Source: Homalodisca vitripennis (lineage: Eukaryota; Arthropoda; Insecta; Hemiptera; Cicadellidae). Taken from it: 64,000 bases of DNA. Positions 37,715-49,319 of the stretch are shown piece by piece. The DNA lies in contig NC_060210.1 in assembly GCF_021130785.1 (NCBI RefSeq), forward strand, positions 187,744,501 to 187,808,500, in the 5' to 3' direction. The notes under the pieces were generated by a model that saw nothing but the letters and a program-made list of their open reading frames with translations, ran no database searches and was not told the DNA's origin. Position 1 is the stretch's first letter. Each line of letters begins with the position of its first letter. Made by a program: the position numbers and the translations under genes.

Positions 37715-38779
37715 TAAACTGTCTGTTGTGTTTTCCCACATAGTTGTTCACAACACACTTCAAATGTGTTATATTAACAGTAACAGTAACATTATCTGGT
37801 CGGAACATGATTAACTTTCCCTTTTTCCTTATGTGTCTCATAATGCAGTTCATGTAAGCTCATCAAACTTCATATATTTCCTTCAGCTTTAGATGATATC
37901 ATTAAAACTTCCACTAATATAGATCAACGGAACGGAATACCACTTAAACTCGTAGACAGCTGCAAAACATCCAGTTAGGAATTTATAATTATTTGCATAT
38001 GCTCAAAGAAATATATGTAAACAATTGAAAAAAGCTCTAAGGTATTAATTTATGAACCTGCCTCAATTGTCTATGATTTAATGACAATATTTAATATTAT
38101 TATATATTGAAAAGTCAAAATTTACATGTGTGTATGTAACAAAATAAACAAACAGTTTCCTTCGTCAAATATTAGGTGGCGCAATAAAATTTACTATTCC
38201 GTTATTCTGTGAAATGTGATACTGAGCTGTAAAATCATTTTACACTCATTGTCATGAAGCACATGTAGAGTTCAGACAATGATGTAGAACGTAATATTGT
38301 TATAACATGAAAGTATTACACGACTGGAATATCTTTGAGAATCCTAAACCTCTTTTACTTAACACCTGTATTAGAACTTTCAGCACCAATGTATTACAAT
38401 TAATACAACTATATAAACGTTCTTTAAGGATGCTGTAAAAAAAACTTTTTCTGTGATAAAACCTATATTTTTCTGTTAATACATCAGACAGAATTTGCCC
38501 GAAGTAGATCATTCCTCAAACGAATATTTTAAATGTGTCAAATGAGATATTTTACAAATGCTACACACACAACGTCACAGCCCTATAGTTTCAAATTATA
38601 AGCATAGATTTCCGCGACTGTTATAAATTTATTACTTCTCTCCTTAATTAATTAGTAATCCCGTGTAGATTATCTCCGAAGGGGAATTACTCAAAAATAT
38701 ATCCAGTCTATGCATAAATTAAAAGATTTCCAAAGTACAGCGCTTTGAATGAATATAACTATTCTGGACATCTGCCACG

Positions 38780-39000
38780 CTTTAGTGATATAACAAATAA
38801 TTAACACTATGTTTCATGATCTGAATTTGATATCTTCCTCAGATGAATAAATAACCTAAAACATAACTTCATAACCTTGGTTAAAGTGAACAAATTATAC
38901 TAAGCGTTGAGACACGTGTTGGTCAGGAATCATAACAAACGTGTTGCGTGCCAACTCCAAGCACACTAAAAACACCTAATAAAACCAAAGGGTAATCATT
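38780..39000. mobile_element. Diverged relative of the 402-bp element
   Basis: Contains diverged versions of the CGAGATCTGCAATCTGATCT and CTTCTTCAGGT segments of the element at 60,658, and a CACGTGTTGGTCAGGAATCA stretch matching its other arm in reverse orientation. It is old and has no clear target duplication. Confidence 0.45.
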
Positions 39001-39467
39001 AAAATAAACTGTTAATTTGTATGTTTTTTACGGAAATATTATGACCTGTATTATGTTATCTTGTAGTCTGATTCTTCTATCGTGTGAAATAAACGTCAAA
39101 CCGATAGAACTTTGTAAAGTTTACTTTAAAGCTTATTTTTAGTCGCTATCAATAGCTTGCCAAGGAGGATATGATGAGATCCTTATTTATGTCACTTATA
39201 TTATATTATTAAATTTCATTTATATTATTTATACTTTATCTGATTTGACAGTGAAACATTTGCTGTAGAATTCAAACTGAATAACCCTGATTATAAAGTT
39301 CATAACAGTCATATATAATAACAGAATTGCTCTTAATGGATTGTCTGATATTATGACTTAAAAATACAAATTACAGAATTGTAACTCAACGAACCAATCA
39401 ATGAATCACTCTATATGTGTATTTAAACCGTAATAAAGTTTGGTGCCAGTTCATACAATAAGATTGG

Positions 39468-39686
39468 TCATATTGAAGGCACATATAATAAAACACATAA
39501 GGTACAAGTCTCAGAAGCACTAATACACGTCGGTAGTAGAGATATCAATGATACTAACCAATCACAGGTGACTTGTATGTAATAAGCCTTGGTAAGTCTT
39601 AACAAAGTATGACGCAATTGTGTTATTGCGGGAATATCTTCTTCAAACACATGTAGTCCTAGATTTGTGGACTCTCGCATATACAC
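39468..39686 (-). CDS. Minus-strand ORF, possible exon
   Basis: A 72-residue frame includes FEEDIPAITQLRHTLLRLTK and then AYYIQVTCDWLV. The residue mix is more protein-like than most local ORFs. It lies about 1 kb downstream, on the same strand, of the candidate minus-strand promoter at 40,712. No family is recognised and the splice sites are weak. Confidence 0.2.
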   Translation of the reverse strand: MYMRESTNLGLHVFEEDIPAITQLRHTLLRLTKAYYIQVTCDWLVSLISLLPTCISASETCTLCVLLYVPSI

Positions 39687-40321
39687 TCTACGTACTCTAT
39701 GACACTATTTTAATATAATCATTAAGGACATAGTATAAGTAATGAAAATTTCGAAACATCCCTTAGCCTTATAGCCTTGAAGTGTTTATGACTGCAGACA
39801 TCATTTATATCTCATATCAACTTCGTATAATACAAATTATTCTTATATATGAAAAAACTGTGACTTAAAGTTTTTAGTATAGTTCCAGATATGTTTTAGA
39901 ATATTTTTAATCATGTTAACCAATTAAAAGAATTGTAATGAAGTATAGTATTTATTATTTTTATGTTACTGGCACATGAGGGGTTATCTTTGAAATTTAA
40001 ACTTTTGTGAAGGTTCAAAAAAATAAAAGAAAATCTTATAAAATAAATAAATTTAAAACTAAAATAAAACTTCTTAAAAATAATTACTTTATTTAAAATT
40101 AAAATAAAAACTTCTTGATGACTTTTAAATTCAAACTTGTAATATATTCCTCCCTCCAAAAATGTACAAAGTTTTTACAGTTTTTCTTTTATTCAATTTT
40201 CAAAATTCAAAACTTTCACACTCTAATCTAACCTGGCAATTCTATACTTTAATTTATCTTCAAAGTACAATTTTATTTTGTTACTAATTTTCTTTATTTT
40301 ACTTTACTATTACTTCTTTTC

Positions 40322-40405
40322 AGTGTTAGAAAATTAAAATTCTTTAGTGTTAATGAATTAAAAATTCTTCAGTGTTAGGGATTTAAAAATTCTTCAGTGT
40401 TAAAA
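40322..40405. repeat. Short imperfect tandem repeat (about 33-bp unit)
   Basis: TTCAGTGTTA / TTTAGTGTTA occurs four times separated by ATTAAAAATTC-like spacers. Confidence 0.75.
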
Positions 40406-40630
40406 ATTGCTGAAAACATCTGTAACAACCACAAAACTCTTTTAGTATTTTTACATAAAATTCTATATACATGTGCTCACCGCACCAACAAGTTTTATAT
40501 TGCACAGATCAAAAGTACAAGTTCCTAAATTCCAGTTAAATTTAATTTTGACAATATTTCTTTCCCCAAAATTAATGAAAATAATTAAGAATAAATATTG
40601 ACTGGACTCGAGTTAAAAGGTTTTACTTAC

Positions 40631-40712
40631 CCGCAGGTTCGATGACGATTAGCAAAAAGATTAACTGTAAGCACTATCAAAGTCTACTCGTTACTATAAC
40701 TAACGATCAACT
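40631..40712 (-). promoter_or_regulatory. Candidate Inr/DPE core promoter with 82-nt non-coding first exon
   Basis: On the minus strand TCAGT centred at 40,712 matches the arthropod initiator. AGACT at +28 to +32 matches the DPE consensus RGWYV at four of five positions. The leader contains no ATG and ends GAACCTGCGG before a consensus GTAAGT donor at 40,630. The DNA just upstream (40,713-40,860) is the most CpG-rich in this part of the window, with GCGATGCGCGCC. It could serve a host gene running leftward or an LTR/LINE-type element; no downstream coding exon is firm. Confidence 0.4.
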
Positions 40713-40869
40713 GAGATAGGAGGTACGTCTACCTTACCCACCTCTCAATGTCGTTATCAAACACTGCCATCTGCGATGCGCGCCTCGCTGATAGCAGCCT
40801 TTTTTGTACAGTCCAGTCCTTATCATTCTTTTGGGCCTACTCCTTTTACCGGTAATCCAGTTACCCCAG

Positions 40870-42830
40870 AATTATTATTTAATAAAATCGGTACAATTTT
40901 GGAAATAACTTATTTTACTACTTGTTTTCAGACCAACTTATTACGTTAATGAACTTTACTTAGGTGAAAACAGTCAAATAAGTCTGCCAGAAACACGTAC
41001 AAGAGATAACGAACCGTTTAAGACCATAGTGAATTGAGAGGCTGAGCTTAACTAGAAGAATAAATGGACTTTTCTGTAACTTATAAAAAGAAATACATTG
41101 CGCATTCATTTTGTTTGACGTATAAAGTATTTAGTATTTTGATTTTGAATTGAAAACATCGTAAATAAAAAATAGATCTCTCCGAGGCGCAATCTGTTGG
41201 ATTGGTGGTGGAAGCTGCAACTAGGCTATTGTGACCTATGTACAAATTAGTAATCAGCCACACAGACGTACTAATTGCGATACTTAAACAAATTTGTAAT
41301 AAATAGATTTATTGAGTTTTTGATAGTCAAACTATATATTCAGAGTCGTATAATTAGTTTTCGAGTGATTATTCGGAAACAATATAATCGAAAATAGACC
41401 CTTGAATGAAAGAAGTTTGGCGCGTTCTAGGTCAAGTAATATAAAAGGGTTATTTATGCATGCGTTTGTATAGACCGGCGCATTTAGATTCATGATATTT
41501 ATAACTTAAATATAAATCAGTTATTAAACACAGTTATGGTTTATTCTATATACATAGTTTATAACTTTGTGCAAGCCTCACTAATTTAATTATATTGTTT
41601 TATAAGAAAAATAACTCATTTATTTACGTAAATGATAGGATATTGCACAATCAATTAAATTTTAATGTAATTTATGTTAGTTTCTTTCAAATTGCCATGA
41701 AATCTCCTCCACATGCTTCCTGACACTATTCCTTGGTATATACTGAAAGTCATATTATAATTCCTGAAAGAAACGAATGTAAAATTTCAAAAATGTTTCT
41801 TGTCTTATAACAAAACGCTAAAGATTTTAAAAAATCGCTATAAAATCATATGTTTGTAGAGTATGGACCTATTATTTTACTGATATAATGAATTAGGTTA
41901 ATTTTTCAACGATTATTCATAAATTAATGATTTTGGTACACTTCTCAAACATCAAAATACACTTACAGTAATTCGTTTTTAGTACCGGAGAATTATACAC
42001 TTTTTAAAACCAAACCATACTTATATTATTACCATTTTCTTTCACGAAGTTTAACATAGGCCTACTTCAACGCGTTTACGATCCTAGATGATGACAGTGA
42101 GAGCACTTCATCGGATTATTCGGCCTTTCTCTTATCGCATTTACGTAACAGGGGCACTCCTTTTAACGGAAATGTCACCAGACCAAACTAATTGGCATCT
42201 AATTCAGTATGTTTTACCTTATATTTAAGATACTTTATCATTGGTTCAATCATATAACTGATACATTGTAAAAAACAAACAAAAATATTACTGAGGACTG
42301 TTCATTCTTTTAGTTACCTGGTTATTGATTTATTTAATATCTTCTTGTTTCAAAGAGTTATTAGATTAAATTTTTATTGTATTTTGTTTCTCTCTAAACA
42401 AATATATTGCTGCTATTACATTGTTAAGAAAATATATATACTCATATTAGACTTGAAATAATTTTCTTTAATATTAATCGAAGCATTAAATACCTGAACA
42501 CATGTAAAAAGACAAGAGCCTAATTAATGAAACAGGGCATAATACTAAATCAAAAACAGCAAGCAGGAGAAGATGGAAGCGTTCCGTAAATAAAAGCCAA
42601 TAAATATCCTTGTTCATCTCTTGATAGTACTCACCAAAGTTTCAGCTCCTTTGGACTCGCAGTTTTTATGTAACAGTCGTTTTAGTAAGTTATGTGAGTT
42701 TTTTGTAAAAATGAACATATTCGATTATAGAGCTGTTATTAAATATATTTTTGGATTCAAATAAAGGTTGAGTTGAATTCTGTATACGGAGACACTACCA
42801 TTTACACATGTTACATATTTAATCAACATT
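40870..42830. other. Single-copy interval, nothing recognised
   Basis: AT-rich with short ORFs only. No upstream end of the mariner relic was found here. Confidence 0.5.
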
Positions 42831-42889
42831 TAGGCATGAGATAGCTGTCCTCGCGTTGAGAGCCGAGGTAGACCAACTAGGTCGAATGA

Positions 42890-43560
42890 ACATTTACAAC
42901 GTTCTTTTGGCGCAGTTTCGGTGAAATAAATGCGAGTTTTGCCACTGATTAATTACTGTAGATGAAACTTGGATACACCAATATACGCCCCAAACACATA
43001 TACTGTCCAAACAGTGAACTGCAAAAGGGAACCGGCTCCGAAGAAATAAGTGTTTATTCTTCTGCAAAAGTGATAGTAACTGTTTTTGGGATAGTAACGT
43101 ACTTATTTTCATCGATTATCTTTAAAAAATAATAAAATATTACTGGAGCATACTGCCGACAAGCTGAAGGCAGAACTTGTGGAAAACTACCACAATTGCG
43201 TTGTCCCCTTTCAGGAAGGCAACGCACCGTTTCACATCTCACCGGTTGCGATGGCGAAAATCTATGAAATATGAGTTTGAACTACTTGACCATCCAACTT
43301 ACTCATCTAATCTAGCCCCATGCGATTTCGTTTTGTTCCCTCACTAAAACATTGTTCTCAAAGGACAAAAAGTTTTTGTCAAAAAAGAAAATCACCTTTG
43401 TGAAAAATTATTATCTGTATAAAGAAATTCTGAGTACTATTTGGACTGTTACAGAGATGGGAGTATCGTTGAGAGAAGTTTGTAGAGTTACAAGGAGACT
43501 GTGTTAAAAAATTCAGCATAACATCTTCTCAGTTCAGAAAAATCTCAGACCATCCTCGTA
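42890..43560 (+). pseudogene. Degenerate mariner transposase with 3' terminal repeat
   Basis: Across several frames the plus strand shows VDETWIHQYTPQTH (from 42,958), a broken FWDS...IFIDYL region near 43,090-43,125, and then HPTYSSNLAPCDFVLFP (from about 43,290). These are the hallmark mariner motifs around the second and third catalytic acids of the D,D34D triad. A region resembling the usual C-terminus follows at about 43,460-43,505. The end TCAGACCATCCTCGTA at 43,560 matches the known mariner inverted-repeat type. Many stops and frameshifts are present and the 5' end is missing, so it is long dead. It abuts the left end of copy C. Confidence 0.88.
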
Positions 43561-44339
43561 AAACAGTAGAGTACAGAAAAACCATTATAACTCTATCTAA
43601 TAGACTTATTAATCCTGTCTTCCACCTCAATATCTGGAGATTTGTGGTATGTTATGCCATGGTGAAGATATCCCTGACATTCCCAAGATATAAGTGACTT
43701 AGTGGGTTCTTCTGTATCCAGTGGATAACCAAAAAGCTACAATTAAGTTCATCTGTGAGTTATAAACCAGCTAAAATTTAATCTTTCATCTGAAAGCTGG
43801 AGAGACAGTTGCATAAGAGAAGATTTTATCAAAATGTCATGTACCCTTATAACTAGATCTGTAAATGTATATTTATTGGTTGAACAACAGTGCTTAATAC
43901 ATATTAACTCCATTATCTATTATCAATTCAAAACGAATAAGTTTCCCCTTTTTAGAAACTTTTATGAGTCTTGAAAATCTTTTAAGTCTTGCTGTTTTAG
44001 TACATGTTTGCCAAATTAAATTTTTTACTGTCGAGGAATTAAAATTATTTCTCCACATTCTTTAAGCACCCAGTATACTCAGGAGTCTCGTTATATGTTT
44101 GCAAACACTGGGAAGATTTATGCTCATACATTTTAGGCTAGTTTAAATATTTAAACTAGTGACCAATATTTATTTGAATTTTCTGTCATTTATATATATA
44201 TATAATTATATAAAATGTAATTAAAAATTCTTTAATCATTTAATTTACATTCGTTTATATTTCATTTTCCGTGTTGTATACATTGGAAATAACATTCACA
44301 CTACCTCACGTGTGTCAACAAGAGCTGATGTAACAAATG

Positions 44340-45929
44340 GAGGTAGCTCGTGGAAGTAATATACACTAATTGGGTTTCATGTAAGGAATACAGAGTGGTA
44401 TATTAATATTAGTAATTAATACAATACTTAGCATTTAAATAAGACATAAATAGTTGGTTATTGGGGTTTTAAAACACATATTTATTTATAAATTAGTTTT
44501 CCTGAATTATCAGTCAGTTTTTATTGTCACTAACATTAGTTTTAAACTAATATTATTTAAAACAAATTATACAAAACAAAACCGATATTGGGTTTATCTA
44601 GGTCTAATCTAAAGCTTACTTAAAAAAGCTATAAATCACTTTCCTATTTTTCAGGGAAGTACTAGTTATTATGGTTTAGTACGTAATTTTCTGTAGTTAT
44701 TATTGTGAATATTATATAATATTGTATTGTAACAATTTTAAAAACTTTAGTTTCGTTACATTATAAAAATTAAAGAAATTGACACATTAAATGTAAATAT
44801 TTTACAACAAATTTGGACGAAAAGTGTTTTGGAAAGATACGTAATTAAATCGGAAGAGGTTGTAGGGACGCTTTCCCTTTATAAACACTAGACACTAGAG
44901 CTCAAGCATATTTCAACTTTTCGAAAACATTCAAAGCTATCGTTAATAGCTCATTTTATTACTGTTTAATTTAAACGGTTATTAGTTTTAAAAATTGAGC
45001 TAAAAGTATGTATTTATTATGCATAAGACGTTTTAATACACGGACAGCTCCATTAATGAATCATAACACTACTTAAAATATTAGTAACGTTCAAGAAAGG
45101 TATTTTTTTTAGTCTGTGATATTTAAGACAAAGTATAAAGAAGAATATCTCTAATTAAAAACGAACAATGATGTTATAATAGTTATGAAATACTGATAAA
45201 GCTAACTAATTCTGAGTGTTCAGTATGTGTGATACACTTTACCCAAAAAAAATTATATTTAGTTTAAATACACACATGGACATTATTCTTTATTTAGCAT
45301 TTGCTTTAGACACACAATTGTTCAATTTAAATTTAAATATTTTAACTTGATTTATTTTAATATTTATTTTTTAATTTTAGTTGGTCGATGAACTAGTTCA
45401 ATGAGTGCACTTGTCGTTCTAATAGTAAGTCCCAAATGTGTCATTTCAGTCTAATCCCTATAGTTATCTTGAGAACGTTCTTGGACCAAAATTGTGAATT
45501 TATGTACGATGAAGGAGGTTTTCTAGTTGAATTGTATTGTGTGATGGATGGGAGGAATGAAATCAGTTTCCCTTCTGGAACATGAGATTAAATATCCGTA
45601 TTTCAGAGAATATTATGATTCTTTGTGTACATGGCAACTGTACGGATAAATAGTGTTTTCTAATACTTAAGTGTGTTCTAACAACCTTTTTCTGAACAAC
45701 AAGGATTTTCTCTCACATGCTCCTCCCCTTCATGGAGCAAGTTATAAACGCTATAAGAAAATCTCAAACAGATAAGTTACTGGAATTTCAGGAATGGCAC
45801 AGTACTAAACGTAAATATCAAGATATAGGGGTAAAAGAGTTAGTCCACATCTCTATTTGACTATGGGACTATGGAATATGACAATCGAAGGCCCTATAGC
45901 GTTTTTGAAGTTTAAATATGAGGGAGAGG

Positions 45930-46022
<93 letters not shown>

Positions 46023-46060
46023 CCGTATTTTATTACGACACTCTTCCGAATATGGGTGAC
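44340..46060. other. About 1.7 kb present in copy C but absent from copy B
   Basis: B passes directly from GATGTTGTAACAAATG-like sequence to AAAAAAGACGT (18,830-18,855), whereas C separates these points by this segment. It holds the compound microsatellite and short ORFs but no identifiable transposon ends. It may be an insertion in C, or a deletion in B. Confidence 0.6.
45930..46021. repeat. Compound (TA)n(TG)n microsatellite
   Basis: About 13 TA units followed by about 32 TG units. ORFs on both strands across it are repeat artefacts. Confidence 0.95.
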
Positions 46061-46754
46061 GGTTTAAATAAAAAAGACGTACAAATTCATTTGAAACTTT
46101 TTGTTGCTCCATTCAAATTTGTCCATGCACACAACATTCACCAAACGAATTTATATTTATGCTATTAGAATCCTGTTCCACGGGGTTTCCACGGGGAAAA
46201 TAGATACACAACATTTTAAAGGCGTGATATTGCACAGCTGCAGTAACAACACATTTACACTCGTACTGCAATAAATAATTATAAGTTTAAAAACCCTTCG
46301 ACGTCTTCTGTCTCGACGTCTTGGTTCTTCTAATCGGAATTTTCGTTGCTCGTCATTTTAGTTAACTGCACGTTGTGTCACACGCTGCCGCAAATCTTTT
46401 AGACATCGAAACATCGAAACCATGAGATTTATGCTTGTATGTTGTTAATTCATGTTTGCAGGCATTTGAATTTAGCAGTACGTGTGAGACGAAGTATATG
46501 AAAAGGATAAATAGGTTTAATTTTAAAAGGCGTGAAATTATTAATTAACTTGTATTAAAAGCAAAATTTTATCTCCGTTTTAACCTTCGTAAATTTATAC
46601 AAAAATTATTTTTACTCTTTGGCGTATTTGATGAAACATCAGCAGTGATGATTGGCTCATAAGTCTTGTTGTGAAACGTCAGATGTCATATTGCAGATGT
46701 CATTGCCCAGATGTTATTTACTATAGAATGTAACCAAATAAATAAATATTGGTT

Positions 46755-46955
46755 TTGTAGCAGTTTGTCATTGCTTGAAGACACAGATAAAACAACGTTT
46801 TCTAAAAATAAAACTTAACTACGTATTTATCACCCTTGAACCCCTGAATACTAAATTTCATGAAATTCGTTTGAGCCGTTTCCGAGATAATATTATACGT
46901 ATACAAATATTTATCGTTTAAAGTTATTAGATAATAAATTTTGTTTAGATAAGAG
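46755..46955. mobile_element. About 200-bp insertion in copy C relative to B
   Basis: The flanks match B at about 19,490-19,525. The insert contains AATTTCATGAAATTCGTTTG followed by AGCCGTTTCCGAGAT, a motif I associate with interspersed elements in many insects. The class is not determined. Confidence 0.5.
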
Positions 46956-47076
46956 ATTTTGTAACAATGTATATCGCCGTCTCCATGAAAACCAAATTTT
47001 TGAACTAATAATCTTCAAAATATTTGATATGTTCTACAGTAACATTTAGCATAGAGTTGTGCGTGGTTATAGTATA

Positions 47077-47747
47077 GGAGCTAGCAACGTTTTCGAGAGA
47101 GAATTTCAGGTCAGCTGAAATTTTGATATGCTGTCTTTCTTGCTCTTTCGGTTGGAGTCCGGGCTATCTGGCTGGCGGTAGTGGTTGCGTTTATTAATGC
47201 GCATCTTACCTGCACAGGTAAAAATCCTGGAGCGCTTCGGCAAATGGACAACATGGCGTCAGTCTAAAGTCACATGTTTGTTTTGTGTTTGTGTTATTTG
47301 TGATGTTTATTTATTAATTTTGATACAATCGCCAGTGGTAAAATGAAATGTGTTTCTGTAAAGGACATAAAGATAAAATCATTCTTTTCGTGGTTGATAA
47401 ACTGAAGAAGTGCCAGGAAGTTTTGAATATACGTTTAAAATATAAATTAAAGTACCGTGACATTGAACTGCCTACTGAAATAAATGAGACAGGTGATTGG
47501 AGAGAGACAGTTTGAAGTGCTTTTTTTTTTAATTACACAAAACAAACATGTGACTTTAGACTGACGCCATGTTGTCCATTTGCCGAAGCGCTCCAGGATT
47601 TTTACCTGTGCAGGTAATATGCGCATTAATAAACGCAACCACTACCGCCAGCCAGATAGCCCGGACTCCAACCTCAAGAGCAAGAAAAACAGCATATCAA
47701 AATTTCAGCTGACCTGAAATTCTTGTTTTAGAAACGTTGCTAGCTCC
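47077..47747. mobile_element. Foldback-type DNA transposon with about 220-bp terminal inverted repeats
   Basis: The ends GGAGCTAGCAACGTTT are inverted copies. The arms stay near-identical inward through GTCCGGGCTATCTGGCTGGC and CCTGGAGCGCTTCGGCAAAT up to about 47,290 on the left and 47,535 on the right. The unique core is about 240 bp and AT-rich, without a credible transposase. The element sits within the acceptor and first codons of the copy C version of the 110-bp exon and is absent from B. A clean target duplication is not evident, so superfamily assignment (MULE-like or Foldback) is open. Confidence 0.85.
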
Positions 47748-47851
47748 CGTACTATTAGTGTTCGTTAACTCTGCCTTAGACTATAATCCGGAATTTCACC
47801 ATCTGATCGATAATGGACCCAAGAGGATCAGCGTAGCACCTCTTCTAAATG
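47748..47851 (+). pseudogene. Broken copy C version of the 110-bp exon
   Basis: Aligns with B 19,648-19,746 and keeps the GTAAAT donor. Differences are the loss of the acceptor and exon start to a transposon insertion, one extra C after GGACC that shifts the frame, and a TGG to TAG change in the original frame. The core DYNPEFHHLI is still readable. Confidence 0.7.
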
Positions 47852-48106
47852 GTAAATATAAATATTTTATTGGTTGCCTCTGTCGTAACTCTTCCTATAT
47901 GTATATAAGTAGTATAAAGGATGTATATACCATACGTTTTGCTCTGGGTATTGTTTGTTCTAAATTTATGTAAAATTATATAAATGAAGAAAGAAACACT
48001 GTGATTAATCCACAAAACTACAAAATACAAAATATTTGTGTTTATAAAACTGAACATGTAAGACAATACGTATATTCTATTCTTAGCTAAAACTTCTAAT
48101 AAAGAG

Positions 48107-48262
48107 TTCTAAAAATGTACCAAGTTTAAGTTCACTATACATACTAACACCTTGAGTTGCCAAAGTCACACCTGGTATGAAATCTTCTAAAAATGTACCA
48201 AGTTTAAGTTCACTATACAGACTAACACCTTGAGTTGCCAAAGTCACATCTGGTATGAAACC
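48107..48262. repeat. 78-bp tandem duplication specific to copy C
   Basis: TTCTAAAAATGTACCAAGTT occurs at 48,107 and 48,185, with nearly identical units. B (about 19,990) has one diverged unit. Confidence 0.88.
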
Positions 48263-49319
48263 TTTACGTTATCCCTCAAAATCACCATCATGAGACTCAG
48301 GGACTGTAAAGGTTTATTATCATTGATAAATAATAACCTCTATTGTGGTTAAACCCTCTTACATTTTTATATCTATGTCAATCCTGTAATTGCCTATCAT
48401 TAACTCTTTATCTTGGGGTATAACTGGCCTATTACTCTACTTGAATTGCTATTTAATGAACACATGTTGAAGTTTTACTAGCATGTAAATGCTTTATTGC
48501 GTGTTGTTTTCATGTAATTCTGTGTAACTTAGTGATTATTATATATAACCAGCTCTCTTGTAATTGTTATATTTTAATTTATTATATAATCATAACCTCT
48601 AATCCTTCTTCCTATTGCTAGATAGTTATCTTTTAGCAACACACCCGTAACTGTAACCCGCCTAATTTCGATACATTTTCTGTCCTAGTATAAATTTGAG
48701 TACATAATAAATATAGTCCGTTCAATTATATAATCATCCTCGGAAGTTTAAAAGTTTGTTTTTCCAATAATCCGTACAAGTACTTCAGTTGCACAGGTAC
48801 CTGCCTGTTAATATTGTACATATTTCTCTTGGGCCACTGGTCTTTGTGAAGACCTTATAAAACACAATCAGGAGGAGAGTCGGTACTAATGTCGAAGTTA
48901 CTGGTGAAAATACCGATGGTTACTGACATGGTTTGTAACTCTAACTCAGATCCTAAGGGTGAGGTTATACACAGCTCGTCTATCGGTACTCCAAACCCTC
49001 GCGATATCTTTTATTTACTCGAATTGTGGCTTTATTATTCTAATAACCTTTCCTGTGCTCGTCTTAGGACCGTTCCAAGTTTTCTTTCCAGGCAATAAGA
49101 TACCATCAGTAATTCTCTTTGCTATACATACTACGCTTAAAACTTATTTGTATGGCTTAAATTAAATTTCAGTATACGTATCGCAGTGACGTATACTTTC
49201 TGCCATTTTTATGCGGCATTAATATGAAATTGCTTTAACTATGCTTCCTTACCAAATTACATGCCTTTTTTTAAACAATATAAATTTGTTGCCGTGTTGC
49301 TACCCACTACCAACAGTAA

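Noticed and set aside
37617..37853. Minus-strand ORF with Tyr/Ile repeats
   Set aside because: Translation of the TA microsatellite.
45857..46168. 103-residue ORF with long Cys/Val run
   Set aside because: The run is the translated TG microsatellite.
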